Source: NAT127 sp041655035 (GTDB lineage Bacteria > Pseudomonadota > Gammaproteobacteria > Pseudomonadales > Porticoccaceae). Taken from it: 33,294 bases of DNA. Made by a program: the position numbers and the translations under genes. Location: contig JBAZCN010000023.1 in the NCBI GenBank assembly GCA_041655035.1, forward strand, positions 1-33,294, written 5' to 3'. Positions 22,808-30,380 of this stretch are shown here, one piece after another; the first letter of the stretch is position 1; every line of letters begins with the position of its first letter. Below the pieces are notes generated by a model that saw only the letters and a list, made by a program, of their open reading frames with translations, made no database searches and had not been told where the DNA came from.

Positions 22808-22836
22808 GCGCAATAAGACCACTAAGGAAATTCGCT

Positions 22837-23436
22837 ATGTTTGGGCATGTTTTTGGAATACTGCTGGACCCGGAAAAAACCTGGGGCAAGATCGCCGCCC
22901 TGCCGGACAAGGATCTCAAGCGCTTGCTGCCCTATCCCATCGTGATGGCGTTGATTCCCGCCATCGCTTTTTATATAGGCACCACCCACAATGGCTGGAA
23001 GGTGCTGGGCAACGACGTCACCCGGCTCACGCCGGAAAGTGGCCTGCCGATCGCCATCCTGTTCTACGTGGCCTTGCTGGGGGCGGTGATCTTTATCGGC
23101 TGGATGATCCACTGGATGTCCAGCACCTATGCCGCCGACTCCTTCGCCATCAAGGGCATGGTGCTGATGGGGTACGCCTGCACCCCGGTGTTTCTCGCGG
23201 GCGCCTTCGCCATTTACCCGGTGTGGTGGTTCGATATCCTGTTGGCCACCGCGGCCTGCGGTTACGCCATTCGCCTGCTGTACCTCGGGGTTCCGCCGAT
23301 GATGAAGGTGCCGGAGGACCGGGGTTTTCTCTATGCCAGCGCGGTTTTTATGATGGCTCTGGTCTACGTGGTGCTGGTGCTGGTGGCCACCATCATTCTC
23401 TGGGAATACGTCGCGACCCCGGTATTCACCGACTGA
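22837..23436 (+). CDS. Yip1 family inner-membrane protein
   Basis: A 199-residue protein with about five membrane helices and the Yip1 (PF04893) layout: an amphipathic start 'GILLDPEKTWGKIAALPD', a first helix at about 34-47, then hydrophobic segments around 71-90, 105-125, 129-150 and 167-190. 'LPYPIVMALIPAIAFYIG' and 'YLGVPPMMKVPEDRGFLYA' match the bacterial subgroup (YohC-like). The molecular function of this subgroup is unknown. AAGGAAA precedes the ATG. It has its own promoter with a perfect Anr/FNR box, which points to a role under low oxygen, next to the cbb3 cluster. It is followed by hairpins and palindromic repeats. Confidence 0.85.
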   Translation: MFGHVFGILLDPEKTWGKIAALPDKDLKRLLPYPIVMALIPAIAFYIGTTHNGWKVLGNDVTRLTPESGLPIAILFYVALLGAVIFIGWMIHWMSSTYAADSFAIKGMVLMGYACTPVFLAGAFAIYPVWWFDILLATAACGYAIRLLYLGVPPMMKVPEDRGFLYASAVFMMALVYVVLVLVATIILWEYVATPVFTD

Positions 23437-23440
23437 ACAT

Positions 23441-23462
23441 GGCTGGCCCGTCGCGGCCAGCC
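23441..23462 (+). terminator. Hairpin after the Yip1 gene
   Basis: GGCTGGCC (23441-23448) pairs with GGCCAGCC (23455-23462) with a 6-nt loop, 4 nt after the stop codon, followed by the pyrimidine-rich CTTACCCTCTTTCTCTC. It is probably the terminator, although the T-tract is interrupted. Confidence 0.5.
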
Positions 23463-23484
23463 CTTACCCTCTTTCTCTCGGCTT

Positions 23485-23509
23485 GGCTCCCATGCTTCTC
23501 CTGGGAGCC
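23485..23509. other. Second hairpin in the Yip1-bamD spacer
   Basis: GGCTCCCA (23485-23492) pairs with TGGGAGCC (23502-23509) with a 9-nt loop. It is an 8-bp perfect stem without a T-tract on either strand. It may protect transcript ends together with the neighbouring repeats. Confidence 0.45.
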
Positions 23510-23532
23510 GGGCGTTTGGTGTGCGGGTAAAG

Positions 23533-23566
23533 CGGTGCGCTTCGTTCCTCAGCGCACCCTATGGAT
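23533..23566 (+). repeat. Palindromic intergenic repeat, copy 1
   Basis: A 34-nt unit identical to 23662-23695. Its core folds as GGTGCGCT-(9-nt loop)-AGCGCACC and is followed by CTATGGAT. The hairpin core and dispersed arrangement are REP-like. Confidence 0.75.
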
Positions 23567-23608
23567 GGAGCCGGCGGCGGGTGCCTCGATGGCGGGGATC
23601 GGCATGTG

Positions 23609-23640
23609 CCATAGGGTGTGCCGACGGAGGAGGCGCACCG
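23609..23640 (-). repeat. Palindromic intergenic repeat, diverged inverted copy
   Basis: It starts with CCATAGGGTG and ends with GCGCACCG, the reverse complement of both ends of the flanking copies, while the middle has diverged. It sits between the two identical direct copies. Confidence 0.6.
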
Positions 23641-23661
23641 GCGGTGTCTCGGTGACCCTCC

Positions 23662-23695
23662 CGGTGCGCTTCGTTCCTCAGCGCACCCTATGGAT
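23662..23695 (+). repeat. Palindromic intergenic repeat, copy 2
   Basis: Identical over 34 nt to 23533-23566, 129 bp downstream. It lies just after the bamD stop codon (minus strand), so it is at the 3' end of the bamD transcript. Confidence 0.75.
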
Positions 23696-23721
23696 ATCGC
23701 GCCAGCGGTGGGGGAGGTGGT

Positions 23722-24705
23722 TCAGTCGACCAGGCCGAAGGTGATCCAGCGCAGCCAGGACTTGCCTTCCGGCTCCGGCGGGTCTGGCTCGCGGTCGTCG
23801 AGCGCCGTCGGGTCGTAGAGACTGCGGGTGTCGAAGTGGGGCGGGCGGCTGGTGTCGTAAAGGCCGAAGGTGAGGCGCCGCAGCCAGGTTTTGCTGTCGT
23901 CGGCACTGACACCCTGATAATGGAACCCGCCGTTTTGGTCGAAGGCCGGGTATTCGGGATAGTTCGCAGCCAGGATCTTGATGGTGTCGGCCGACAGGTC
24001 GCTGAGCCCCAGCAGGTGGTAAGCTTCGGCCATCACCGCGAGGCCATCCGGCACCGAGGGCGTTTGCTGGAAGTTTTCCACCACGTAGCGGCCGCGGTTG
24101 GCGGCGGCGAGGTAGGCCTGGCGCTCGAAATAGTAGTTGGCGACGTGAATTTCATAGCGTGCCAGCAAATTGCGCAGGAAGATCATCCGCTTGCGGGTGT
24201 CGGCGGCATAGCTGCTTTCCGGGAAACGGCTGAGCAGCTCGGCAAAGGTGGCGAAGGACTCCCGGGCCGCGCCCGGATCGCGGCTGGTGGTGTCGGTGGG
24301 CAAGAAGTTGGCGAAAAAGCTGCGGCTTTGCGCCAGTGACGACAAGCCCTTGATGTAGTAGGCGTAGTCGACGTTGGCGTGGCGCGGATGGAGGCGGATG
24401 AAGCGGTCGGCGGCGGCGATGGCGGCCTCGTAGTCGGCGGAGCGGTAATAGGCGTACATCAGCTCGAGCTGTGACTGCTCGGCATAGGTGCCGAAGGGGA
24501 ACTGGGCCTCCAGCGCCTGAAGGTTCTCGATGGCGACTTTCCAGTTGCGGGCATTGAGGTTGCGCTGGATGACCTCGTAGAAATCTGTTTCGGTATAGCC
24601 GGCGGTCTCCGGTTCCTTGTCCTTCTCGTCATCGCCGAAAAAGGGCATCCAGGAACAGCCGGTGATGGTCAGCATGACCAGAAGCGCAAGCATGAGGGAT
24701 CGCAT
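23722..24705 (-). CDS. bamD: Outer membrane assembly lipoprotein BamD
   Basis: A 327-residue lipoprotein of the BAM complex that inserts beta-barrels in the outer membrane. The signal peptide ends in lipobox TITGC with Cys17. TPR repeats cover about 38-265, with BamD motifs 'YxxAxxxlxxxNWxxAIxxLqxLExqFPFGxYxExxxLELmYAYY' (about 43-88) and 'ADRFIRLHPRHxNVDYAYYIKGL' (about 100-122). Usual BamD is about 245-290 residues. Here an extra tail carries two copies of an amphipathic motif, 'KTWLRRLTFGLYD' (to 284) and 'KSWLRWITFGLVD' (to 327), divided by 29 polar/Pro-rich residues. Such a motif normally occurs once at the end. It is divergent from rluD, as in Pseudomonas. Confidence 0.95.
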   Translation of the reverse strand: MRSLMLALLVMLTITGCSWMPFFGDDEKDKEPETAGYTETDFYEVIQRNLNARNWKVAIENLQALEAQFPFGTYAEQSQLELMYAYYRSADYEAAIAAADRFIRLHPRHANVDYAYYIKGLSSLAQSRSFFANFLPTDTTSRDPGAARESFATFAELLSRFPESSYAADTRKRMIFLRNLLARYEIHVANYYFERQAYLAAANRGRYVVENFQQTPSVPDGLAVMAEAYHLLGLSDLSADTIKILAANYPEYPAFDQNGGFHYQGVSADDSKTWLRRLTFGLYDTSRPPHFDTRSLYDPTALDDREPDPPEPEGKSWLRWITFGLVD

Positions 24706-24830
24706 AGATTGTCAGGTTCTCTTTGATTCGAGTTGTGCCGGGGGCCTTGCCCTGCAAAAATTATCCACCCCCGAAGGACACCTTGCCGACGGGATCCTTA
24801 TTTAACCACAGCTGCCAGGCAAGCTAAACA
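24706..24830. promoter_or_regulatory. Divergent bamD-rluD promoter region
   Basis: A 125-bp spacer between divergent genes that must carry both promoters. On the minus strand GATAAT (plus 24760-24765 region) is a good -10 candidate for bamD, but the -35 is poor. No clear rluD promoter or sigma-E box is seen. Confidence 0.35.
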
Positions 24831-25781
24831 ATGACAGACGCCCAAATCCGCCTTGAAGCCACGGTACCCGCCGCCTGTGTCGGCCAGCGCCTCGATCAGG
24901 TTGCGGCGACGCTGTTCCCCGATTTTTCCCGCACCCGGCTGCAGCAGTGGATCAGGGACGCCGCCATCACCGTCGATGGCCGGCCCGGCAAGCCGCGCGA
25001 CAAGGTGGCCGGCGGCGAGCGTCTCGCTCTCGACGCCGAGCTTCAGGATCAGGGCGACTGGGTGGCCGAGGACATCGCCATCGAGCCGGTCCACGAGGAT
25101 GAGGACATCCTGGTGATCAACAAGCCCGTCGGCCTGGTGGTCCACCCCGGTGCGGGCAATCGCCAGGGCACGCTGCTCAATGCCCTGCTGCACCGTTACC
25201 CGCAGCAGGCCCTGCTGCCGCGCTGTGGCATCGTCCACCGTCTCGACAAGGATACCTCGGGGCTGATGGTGATTGCCCGTACGCCGCGGGCGCAGAATGC
25301 CCTGGTGACGCAGCTCCAGGCGCGCACTGTGAGTCGCGAGTACGAGGCGCTGACACAGGGCGTGCCGGTGTCCGGCGGCACCGTGGACGCCCCCATCGGC
25401 CGCCACCCGACCCAGCGCACCCGCATGGCGGTGCTGCCCCGGGGGGGCAAGGAGGCGGTGACCCACTACCGGGTGCTGCGGCGGTTCGCCGCCCACAGCC
25501 ACATCCGGGTCCATCTCGAGACCGGCCGCACCCACCAGATCCGCGTCCATATGGCCTACCTGGGCTTTCCCCTGGTGGGAGACGCCGTCTACGGCGGGCG
25601 GCCGAAACTGCCGAAAGGGGCGAGCAGCGCGCTGATCGAGGCGCTCAAGGGGTTTCGCCGCCAGGCGCTCCACGCGGCGGCGCTGAGCCTCGACCACCCC
25701 GCCAGCGGTGAGCGGCTGCGCTGGGAAATACCGCTCCCCGACGACCTGGCGGGCCTCCTGGCGGCGGTGGAGGCGGGTTGA
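24831..25781 (+). CDS. rluD: 23S rRNA pseudouridine synthase RluD
   Basis: A 316-residue enzyme that converts three uridines of helix 69 (1911/1915/1917, E. coli numbering) in 23S rRNA. The N-terminal S4 domain (about 8-70, 'GQRLDQVAATLFPDFSRTRLQQWIRD') precedes the catalytic domain with 'RCGIVHRLDKDTSGLMVIART' and catalytic D139, the same number as in E. coli. 'GRTHQIRVHMAYLGFPLVGDAVYGG' is the third RluA-family motif (positions about 25523-25597). The length is normal. Its stop overlaps the pgeF ATG by 1 nt (TGATG). Confidence 0.96.
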   Translation: MTDAQIRLEATVPAACVGQRLDQVAATLFPDFSRTRLQQWIRDAAITVDGRPGKPRDKVAGGERLALDAELQDQGDWVAEDIAIEPVHEDEDILVINKPVGLVVHPGAGNRQGTLLNALLHRYPQQALLPRCGIVHRLDKDTSGLMVIARTPRAQNALVTQLQARTVSREYEALTQGVPVSGGTVDAPIGRHPTQRTRMAVLPRGGKEAVTHYRVLRRFAAHSHIRVHLETGRTHQIRVHMAYLGFPLVGDAVYGGRPKLPKGASSALIEALKGFRRQALHAAALSLDHPASGERLRWEIPLPDDLAGLLAAVEAG

Positions 25782-26536
25782 TGACCATCGACCTGTTGCG
25801 GCCCGCCTGGCCGGCGCCCGGCAATGTCAGCGCGGTGGTGACCACCCGGCGCGGCGGCGTCAGCGCGCCGCCCTGGAACGGCCTGAACCTTGCCCTGCAT
25901 GTCGGCGATGATAGCGCCGCGGTTGCCGCCAATCGCCGGTTGCTGCGCAATGTGCCGGGCCTGGCCGCCGAACCGGTGTGGCTCGAGCAGGTTCACGGCG
26001 CCAGGGTGCTGGCGCTCGACGCCCGGCCGCCGCCGGATACCATCGCCGATGCCGCGGTGACCCGGGCGGCCGGAGTGCCCTGCGCGGTGATGAGCGCCGA
26101 TTGCCTGCCGGTGCTGTTCTGCGATCGCCAGGGCACCGTGGTGGCGGCGAGTCACGCCGGCTGGCGGGGGCTGGCCGCGGGCGTGCTGCGCAATACCGTG
26201 GCCGCCATGGCGGTCGCACCAAAGGATATCCTCGCCTGGCTGGGGCCGGCGATCGGCCCGCGGCGCTTCGAAGTGGGGCCCGAGGTGATGGCGGCTTGCG
26301 TCGCCCAGGCCATCGATGAGGCTCACCGGCGCCTGGTCCCCGGCTGTTTCGCGCCGGCGCCAACGCCGGGCAAGTTACTGGCGGATATCTACGGGCTTGC
26401 CCGGGCCGAACTGCGCAGTCTCGGTGTCGACGCTGTTTTCGGCGGTGGGCTGTGCACCGTGACGGATGGCGATAACTGGTATTCCTACCGTCGCGACGGG
26501 GTGACGGGGCGGATGGCGAGCCTGATCTGGCTGTAG
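25781..26536 (+). CDS. pgeF: Peptidoglycan editing factor PgeF (YfiH, laccase-domain)
   Basis: A 251-residue protein of the YfiH/LACC1 family. In E. coli PgeF prevents incorporation of wrong (Ser in place of Ala) peptidoglycan precursors; relatives show purine nucleoside phosphorylase-type activities. The zinc/catalytic residues H72 ('LEQVHGARV'), C108 ('SADCLPVLFCD') and H125 ('SHAGWRGL') are all present, and 'WLGPAIGPRRFEVG' is conserved. The ATG at 25781 overlaps the rluD stop, the usual rluD-pgeF coupling. An in-frame TTG just before it (25778) is unlikely to be used. clpB, which often follows, is absent here. Confidence 0.95.
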   Translation: MTIDLLRPAWPAPGNVSAVVTTRRGGVSAPPWNGLNLALHVGDDSAAVAANRRLLRNVPGLAAEPVWLEQVHGARVLALDARPPPDTIADAAVTRAAGVPCAVMSADCLPVLFCDRQGTVVAASHAGWRGLAAGVLRNTVAAMAVAPKDILAWLGPAIGPRRFEVGPEVMAACVAQAIDEAHRRLVPGCFAPAPTPGKLLADIYGLARAELRSLGVDAVFGGGLCTVTDGDNWYSYRRDGVTGRMASLIWL

Positions 26537-26596
26537 TCCGCGCACCACGGCCCGGGCTCCGGCGTCGAGGGGCCCCAGGAGCGGGAAACTGTCTAT

Positions 26597-27031
26597 TCAG
26601 GGCTTGGGGATCACCAGCGGCGCGCCTTCGCTGCCCAGCGCGAACACGATCAGCCGCACATCCTCGGCGCCGCGGTTGACGCCGTTGTGCCAGCTGTCCA
26701 CCACTTCGTAGATCACCTCGCCGGGGCCAAAGCTGGCCTTGCTGCCGCCCTCCAGTTCCACTTCCACCGTGCCGGCGGCAACGTAGGTATAGAGCGGGCC
26801 GGGATGCTTGTGCCAGCCGGTTTCGGCGCCGGCTGGGATGATGATCTCGAGCGTCGAGATCTCCGGCTGGTCACTGTCGGGATAGCGGATCGGTGTCCCG
26901 TCGCTGGTGGTCGTGGCGCGATGCAGCAGGTGGCTGATGACCGCCGGCTTGTAGCCTTCGCTGTCGCTCAGGGCAGTGATGCCGGCGAGGCCGAAGACGA
27001 ATCCGGCGCCGATGATGGTGAGATGCTTCAT
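26597..27031 (-). CDS. Periplasmic cupin domain protein
   Basis: A 144-residue small protein with an N-terminal signal or anchor segment ('MKHLTIIGAGFVFGLAGITALS') and one cupin barrel. The cupin motif 1 is 'GWHKHPGPLYTYVAAG' with H74 and H76; motif 2 has H115 in 'VDSWHNGVN'. The usual Glu of motif 1 is replaced by Tyr/Thr positions, so metal geometry may differ. The substrate is unknown; exported cupins of this kind are often annotated as 'cupin domain-containing protein'. It is convergent with pgeF and divergent from the EamA gene; no operon partner. Confidence 0.85.
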   Translation of the reverse strand: MKHLTIIGAGFVFGLAGITALSDSEGYKPAVISHLLHRATTTSDGTPIRYPDSDQPEISTLEIIIPAGAETGWHKHPGPLYTYVAAGTVEVELEGGSKASFGPGEVIYEVVDSWHNGVNRGAEDVRLIVFALGSEGAPLVIPKP

Positions 27032-27292
27032 GGTGGTTGCCGATGATCATGGTTGTCGCTCGCCAGGGCGAATTCGTGCTGAATGGCCTGGCCGCCCGGC
27101 GAATTATCGGCGACCGGCACTGGCGCCGCCAGGTCGACAGGACGGGCGGCGCCATCCGGGGATGGGCCGGGTGCCCGCCGCCGTGTAAACTTGCGCGCTT
27201 TTCTGGCGTTCTTTCGTCCACGCCTTAGCGTCGGGCTGTTCACTAGGGCTACTTACAAGAGCTGCTCACAAAGGCCATTCAGGGGCTATTCC

Positions 27293-28165
27293 ATGGGTCA
27301 GATTTCCACGCGTCTTATCGTCATCGCGCTGTTGTCGGTGACGGCCATGTCCCTGGTGCCGGTGCTGATCAGGTTCACCAGCGCCAATATCGAGACCATC
27401 GGCACGGCGCGGCTGGCTATTTCCCTGGTGGCACTGACGCCGTTGGTGCTGTTCACGGGGCAGCTGCGGCGGCCGACGCGCGGCGATTGGGGCTGGCTGA
27501 TGGCTGCGGGGCTCTGTTTCGGGCTGCACTGGTGGACTTACTTCTATGCCATCAAGAGCGCCGGGGCCGCCGCTGGAGCGATTGCGATGTCGACCTTCGG
27601 TATTCATCTGCTGTTGCTGAACAGAATAGTGCACCGCCACCCGGTGCGCCTGCTCGATGGCCTGATGGTGGCGCTGTGCATCGTGGGCTGCTACCTGGTG
27701 GTGCCGGAGCCCAGCATCGACAGCCGGGCCACCCTGGGCTTTCTGGTCGGTGTGTTCAGCGCTTTCCTGTATGGCGCCATGCCGCTGATGCACCGGCGGA
27801 TCATCCACCTGCCGACCACCACCCGCACCTGGGGGCAGTTCGCCTTTGCCGCGCTGTTTTTCCTGGCGCTGTGGCCGGAGACCGACTGGCAACTGACGCC
27901 CGCCGACTGGTGGGCGCTGCTGGTGCTGGGCACCCTCTGCACCCTGTTCGCCCATGCCCTGTGGGTCAAGGCCAGCACCGAGCTGCCGGGGATCATTACC
28001 AGCAGCATCCATTATCTGTATCCGCCGATGACGGTGGTGCAGAGTTACTTTTTTCTCGGCGAGACGATCACCGTCGCCACCGTGGCCGGCACCGCGCTGA
28101 TCATCGGCGCCAACCTGGTATTGCTGGCCGCGCCCTGGCTGCGCTTGCGCAAAAGGGCGCGCTGA
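27293..28165 (+). CDS. EamA/DMT superfamily transporter
   Basis: A 290-residue inner-membrane protein with ten predicted helices in two EamA repeats (about 5-135 and 148-285). Typical segments are 'TAMSLVPVLIRFTSANIETIGTARLAIS', 'GLCFGLHWWTYFYAIKSAGAAAGAIAMSTFG' and 'LGTLCTLFAHALWVKASTELPGIITSSIHYLYPPMTVVQSYFFLGE' (positions about 27340-28070). DMT proteins export metabolites or amino acids; the substrate is not predictable. The ATG at 27293 is selected since the longer frame (from 27083) is Arg/Gly-rich and not membrane-like. Its stop abuts that of the quinohemoprotein gene (TGATCA) with no spacer. Confidence 0.88.
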   Translation: MGQISTRLIVIALLSVTAMSLVPVLIRFTSANIETIGTARLAISLVALTPLVLFTGQLRRPTRGDWGWLMAAGLCFGLHWWTYFYAIKSAGAAAGAIAMSTFGIHLLLLNRIVHRHPVRLLDGLMVALCIVGCYLVVPEPSIDSRATLGFLVGVFSAFLYGAMPLMHRRIIHLPTTTRTWGQFAFAALFFLALWPETDWQLTPADWWALLVLGTLCTLFAHALWVKASTELPGIITSSIHYLYPPMTVVQSYFFLGETITVATVAGTALIIGANLVLLAAPWLRLRKRAR

Positions 28166-30073
28166 TCACTCGCCGTCGACGCTGTAGACCAGCAGGGCAT
28201 TGCCGGGCTTGAACATGGCGTAGGAATAGCCCGAGTTGACGATCACATGGCCGTCGGCGATCGCCGCGCCGGGGCCGCTCATCGAGCCGCCGGTGGCCAC
28301 GCCATTGACCGCGGAGACCGGCAGCGTGGTGTCGCTCTGCCAGAGCAGGGCGCCGCTCGCGCCGTCGTAGGCGCGGAACATGCCGTCGAGGTGGCCGGCG
28401 AACACCACTCCGGGGATCGCCGTCAGCGCGGCGGAGATCCCCGGGTGGCAGCCCGGGTCCCGGCACTGGGTTTCGCGGCTGAAGACCCGCCACAGGATCT
28501 CGCCGGTGGTGGCGTCCAGGGCGTGAATGCCGGCGTTCCCGCTATCCGGCGCCAGCTCGCCGTAGGCCTGCAACGGGGTGTCCACCACCGGCACATAGAT
28601 GCGGGTGCCCTCGGCGGCCATGCCGAAGTGGACGCCGCCCATCAGGCTGCCGCGGCCCACGGGCTGCTGCCACAGCAGGTTGCCATTATCCGGATCGATG
28701 CCGTGGACCATGCCGGATTTCTGGCCCGCCACCAGGATCTGCCGGTCGTCACCGATGTCGATCAGCAGGATCGACGCGGCGATGTCGTGGTCGAGTCCCT
28801 TGTCGGTGGTGCAGTTGGCGGATTTCAGCACACAGGCGGGCGTCCAGGCATCGTCCCGGGTGACCTGCCGGTGCCACGCCCGCTGCCCGGTGCGGGCGTC
28901 GACGGCGAACACCGCGTCGGAGTTGTCGTCGGTTGGCACCGAATAGTTCTGGCCGCTGCCGTGATAGATATAGCCCCGTTTCGGGTCCGCCGTGGGGCTG
29001 GTCCAGACCCCGCCGCCGGACGGCGCGAGGATCGCGGTGCCGGCACTGGTGGTGCCCCGCGGGGTGGGTTGCTCCTGTACCGAATAATGCCGCCATTTGA
29101 TGGCGCCGGTTTCCGGGTCGAGGGCGACCAGTGAGCCGCGGAAGGTGCAACAGGGATATTGCGGGTTTGCCGCGGTGGTCACTTCCAGGGACGAGACCGC
29201 CACATACAGTGTGTCGTCGTGGAGCAGCGGGGTGCCGGTGATGGTGGCGTTGGGATGATCGTCGAGGCGGGTGCGCCACAGCACCTTGCCGGTCAGGGCA
29301 TCCATGGCGTAGGCGCGGCCCAGCAGGTCGCCGAAGTAGAGGCGCGGCGCGCGCTCCGGGGCGTTGCCCGGCATCCAGGATTCCACTACCGGGGCGGTGC
29401 GCACTTCGGCGCCGACGCTGCTGGTCCAGCGCGCGCAACCGGTCTCCAGGTCGAACGCGTAGACAGTGCCGTCCTGGCTGCCGATGAAAATCGCGCCCAT
29501 GGCCACCACCGGCTGGGAGCGGGCGCGCAGTGCGGCGGGAAAGGCGAAGGCCCACTTGAGCTTGAGTCGCGGCACTTCGGCGACGGCCAGGCCGGCGACG
29601 TCGCCCGGCACGAAGCGCCGCGGATCATAACCCCAGCCGACCGGCGCCGGCGGCCGGGTGAGGTCGAATGGCCGGGCATCGCCGGTGCAGGTTGCGGGGC
29701 CGGGCGGCGGCTGATAATCCGCCAGCTCCATTCGCGCCAGATATTCCGCGACCTGCTGTTTCTGCGCATCGTCGAGAGCCGCCGCCTCCTGGCGCATGAT
29801 GCCGGTGGTCAGGGCGGTGAGGGTGGTGTGCGGCGGCAGGGTTTCGAGAAACTCGCGGTGCGGCGCCTTGGGCATGGCGCCTTCGTGGCAGATGGCGCAG
29901 TGCTGCTGGTACAGGGCCTTGCCTGGGTGCTTGTCGGGGTCGAACGAGGCTTGCTGATGGAACAGCTGATCGGCGTCGGGGGCGTCGGATTGCGCCTGAA
30001 TGACCGATCCGAAAAACAGCAAGGCGAAAAAAGTGCAAAGTCTCGGTTTATAAAATAAGGTTGTTTTTGACAT
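28166..30073 (-). CDS. Quinohemoprotein dehydrogenase: cytochrome c plus PQQ beta-propeller (PvaA-like)
   Basis: A 635-residue periplasmic enzyme. A signal peptide (about 1-27, ending 'SVIQAQ') is followed by a cytochrome c domain with C59-x-x-C62-H63 ('HCAICHEGAM') and then a PQQ-type eight-bladed propeller (from about 165), seen as repeated 'G.vyAfd..tG...W' blades. The layout, with heme first and propeller second, resembles polyvinyl-alcohol dehydrogenase (cytochrome). The adjacent Cys pair in 'YPCCTFRG' could form the vicinal disulfide known in PQQ dehydrogenases. The substrate is inferred only as an alcohol. Electrons would go to cytochrome c and oxidase. No clear Shine-Dalgarno precedes the ATG. 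No pqq synthesis gene is in the window. Confidence 0.85.
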   Translation of the reverse strand: MSKTTLFYKPRLCTFFALLFFGSVIQAQSDAPDADQLFHQQASFDPDKHPGKALYQQHCAICHEGAMPKAPHREFLETLPPHTTLTALTTGIMRQEAAALDDAQKQQVAEYLARMELADYQPPPGPATCTGDARPFDLTRPPAPVGWGYDPRRFVPGDVAGLAVAEVPRLKLKWAFAFPAALRARSQPVVAMGAIFIGSQDGTVYAFDLETGCARWTSSVGAEVRTAPVVESWMPGNAPERAPRLYFGDLLGRAYAMDALTGKVLWRTRLDDHPNATITGTPLLHDDTLYVAVSSLEVTTAANPQYPCCTFRGSLVALDPETGAIKWRHYSVQEQPTPRGTTSAGTAILAPSGGGVWTSPTADPKRGYIYHGSGQNYSVPTDDNSDAVFAVDARTGQRAWHRQVTRDDAWTPACVLKSANCTTDKGLDHDIAASILLIDIGDDRQILVAGQKSGMVHGIDPDNGNLLWQQPVGRGSLMGGVHFGMAAEGTRIYVPVVDTPLQAYGELAPDSGNAGIHALDATTGEILWRVFSRETQCRDPGCHPGISAALTAIPGVVFAGHLDGMFRAYDGASGALLWQSDTTLPVSAVNGVATGGSMSGPGAAIADGHVIVNSGYSYAMFKPGNALLVYSVDGE

Positions 30074-30380
30074 ATTTTGTGTGCTGGCGGCCAGGTGGAT
30101 TTTCTAGTGGATAACCTAGTACTTTAGTGTGGTATCGGCGACTGATTTCAATGATAATAGCTGTCGTTGCTCGGCAATCGCAATGAAAAATTTGTGGTTG
30201 CACCCTTCAAATGCCGGGGATATACGCAGGGTCGGCGGCTGTTTGAAACCTGCTCGGGGGCGTAAGCCTTTAAGGCAGGGGCCGCGAATGACAGCTGCTG
30301 AATCCGAAACGCTTTAATACATTCTAACTAACCGGCTTGGGAATTGAGTCACCATGTATTCCAGATATAGGGAGTAAGGC
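30074..30380. promoter_or_regulatory. Divergent regulatory region between quinohemoprotein and response regulator
   Basis: A 307-bp spacer with lower GC than its surroundings. It holds CTAGTGG at 30104-30110 and CCTAGTACTTTAGTG at 30115-30129, which share a CTAGT/TTAGTG word, about 30-55 bp upstream of the quinohemoprotein start, a fitting place for an activator or repressor site. The palindromic GCCTTTAAGGC occurs at 30268-30278. I see no known riboswitch and no convincing promoter pair for the response regulator. Confidence 0.4.

Noticed and set aside
23520..23700. Possible CRISPR array
   Set aside because: Only two exact direct copies, 129 bp apart, with an inverted diverged copy between, and no cas genes. 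It fits a REP-like element.
27037..27228. Small plus-strand frame between the cupin and the EamA gene
   Set aside because: No RBS, Arg/Gly-rich content, and no hydrophobic or domain pattern; it lies in a divergent promoter region.
30355..30371. Promoter TTGAGT/TATAGG directly before the response regulator
   Set aside because: The resulting start would fall almost at the GTG, leaving out the GGAG ribosome binding site.
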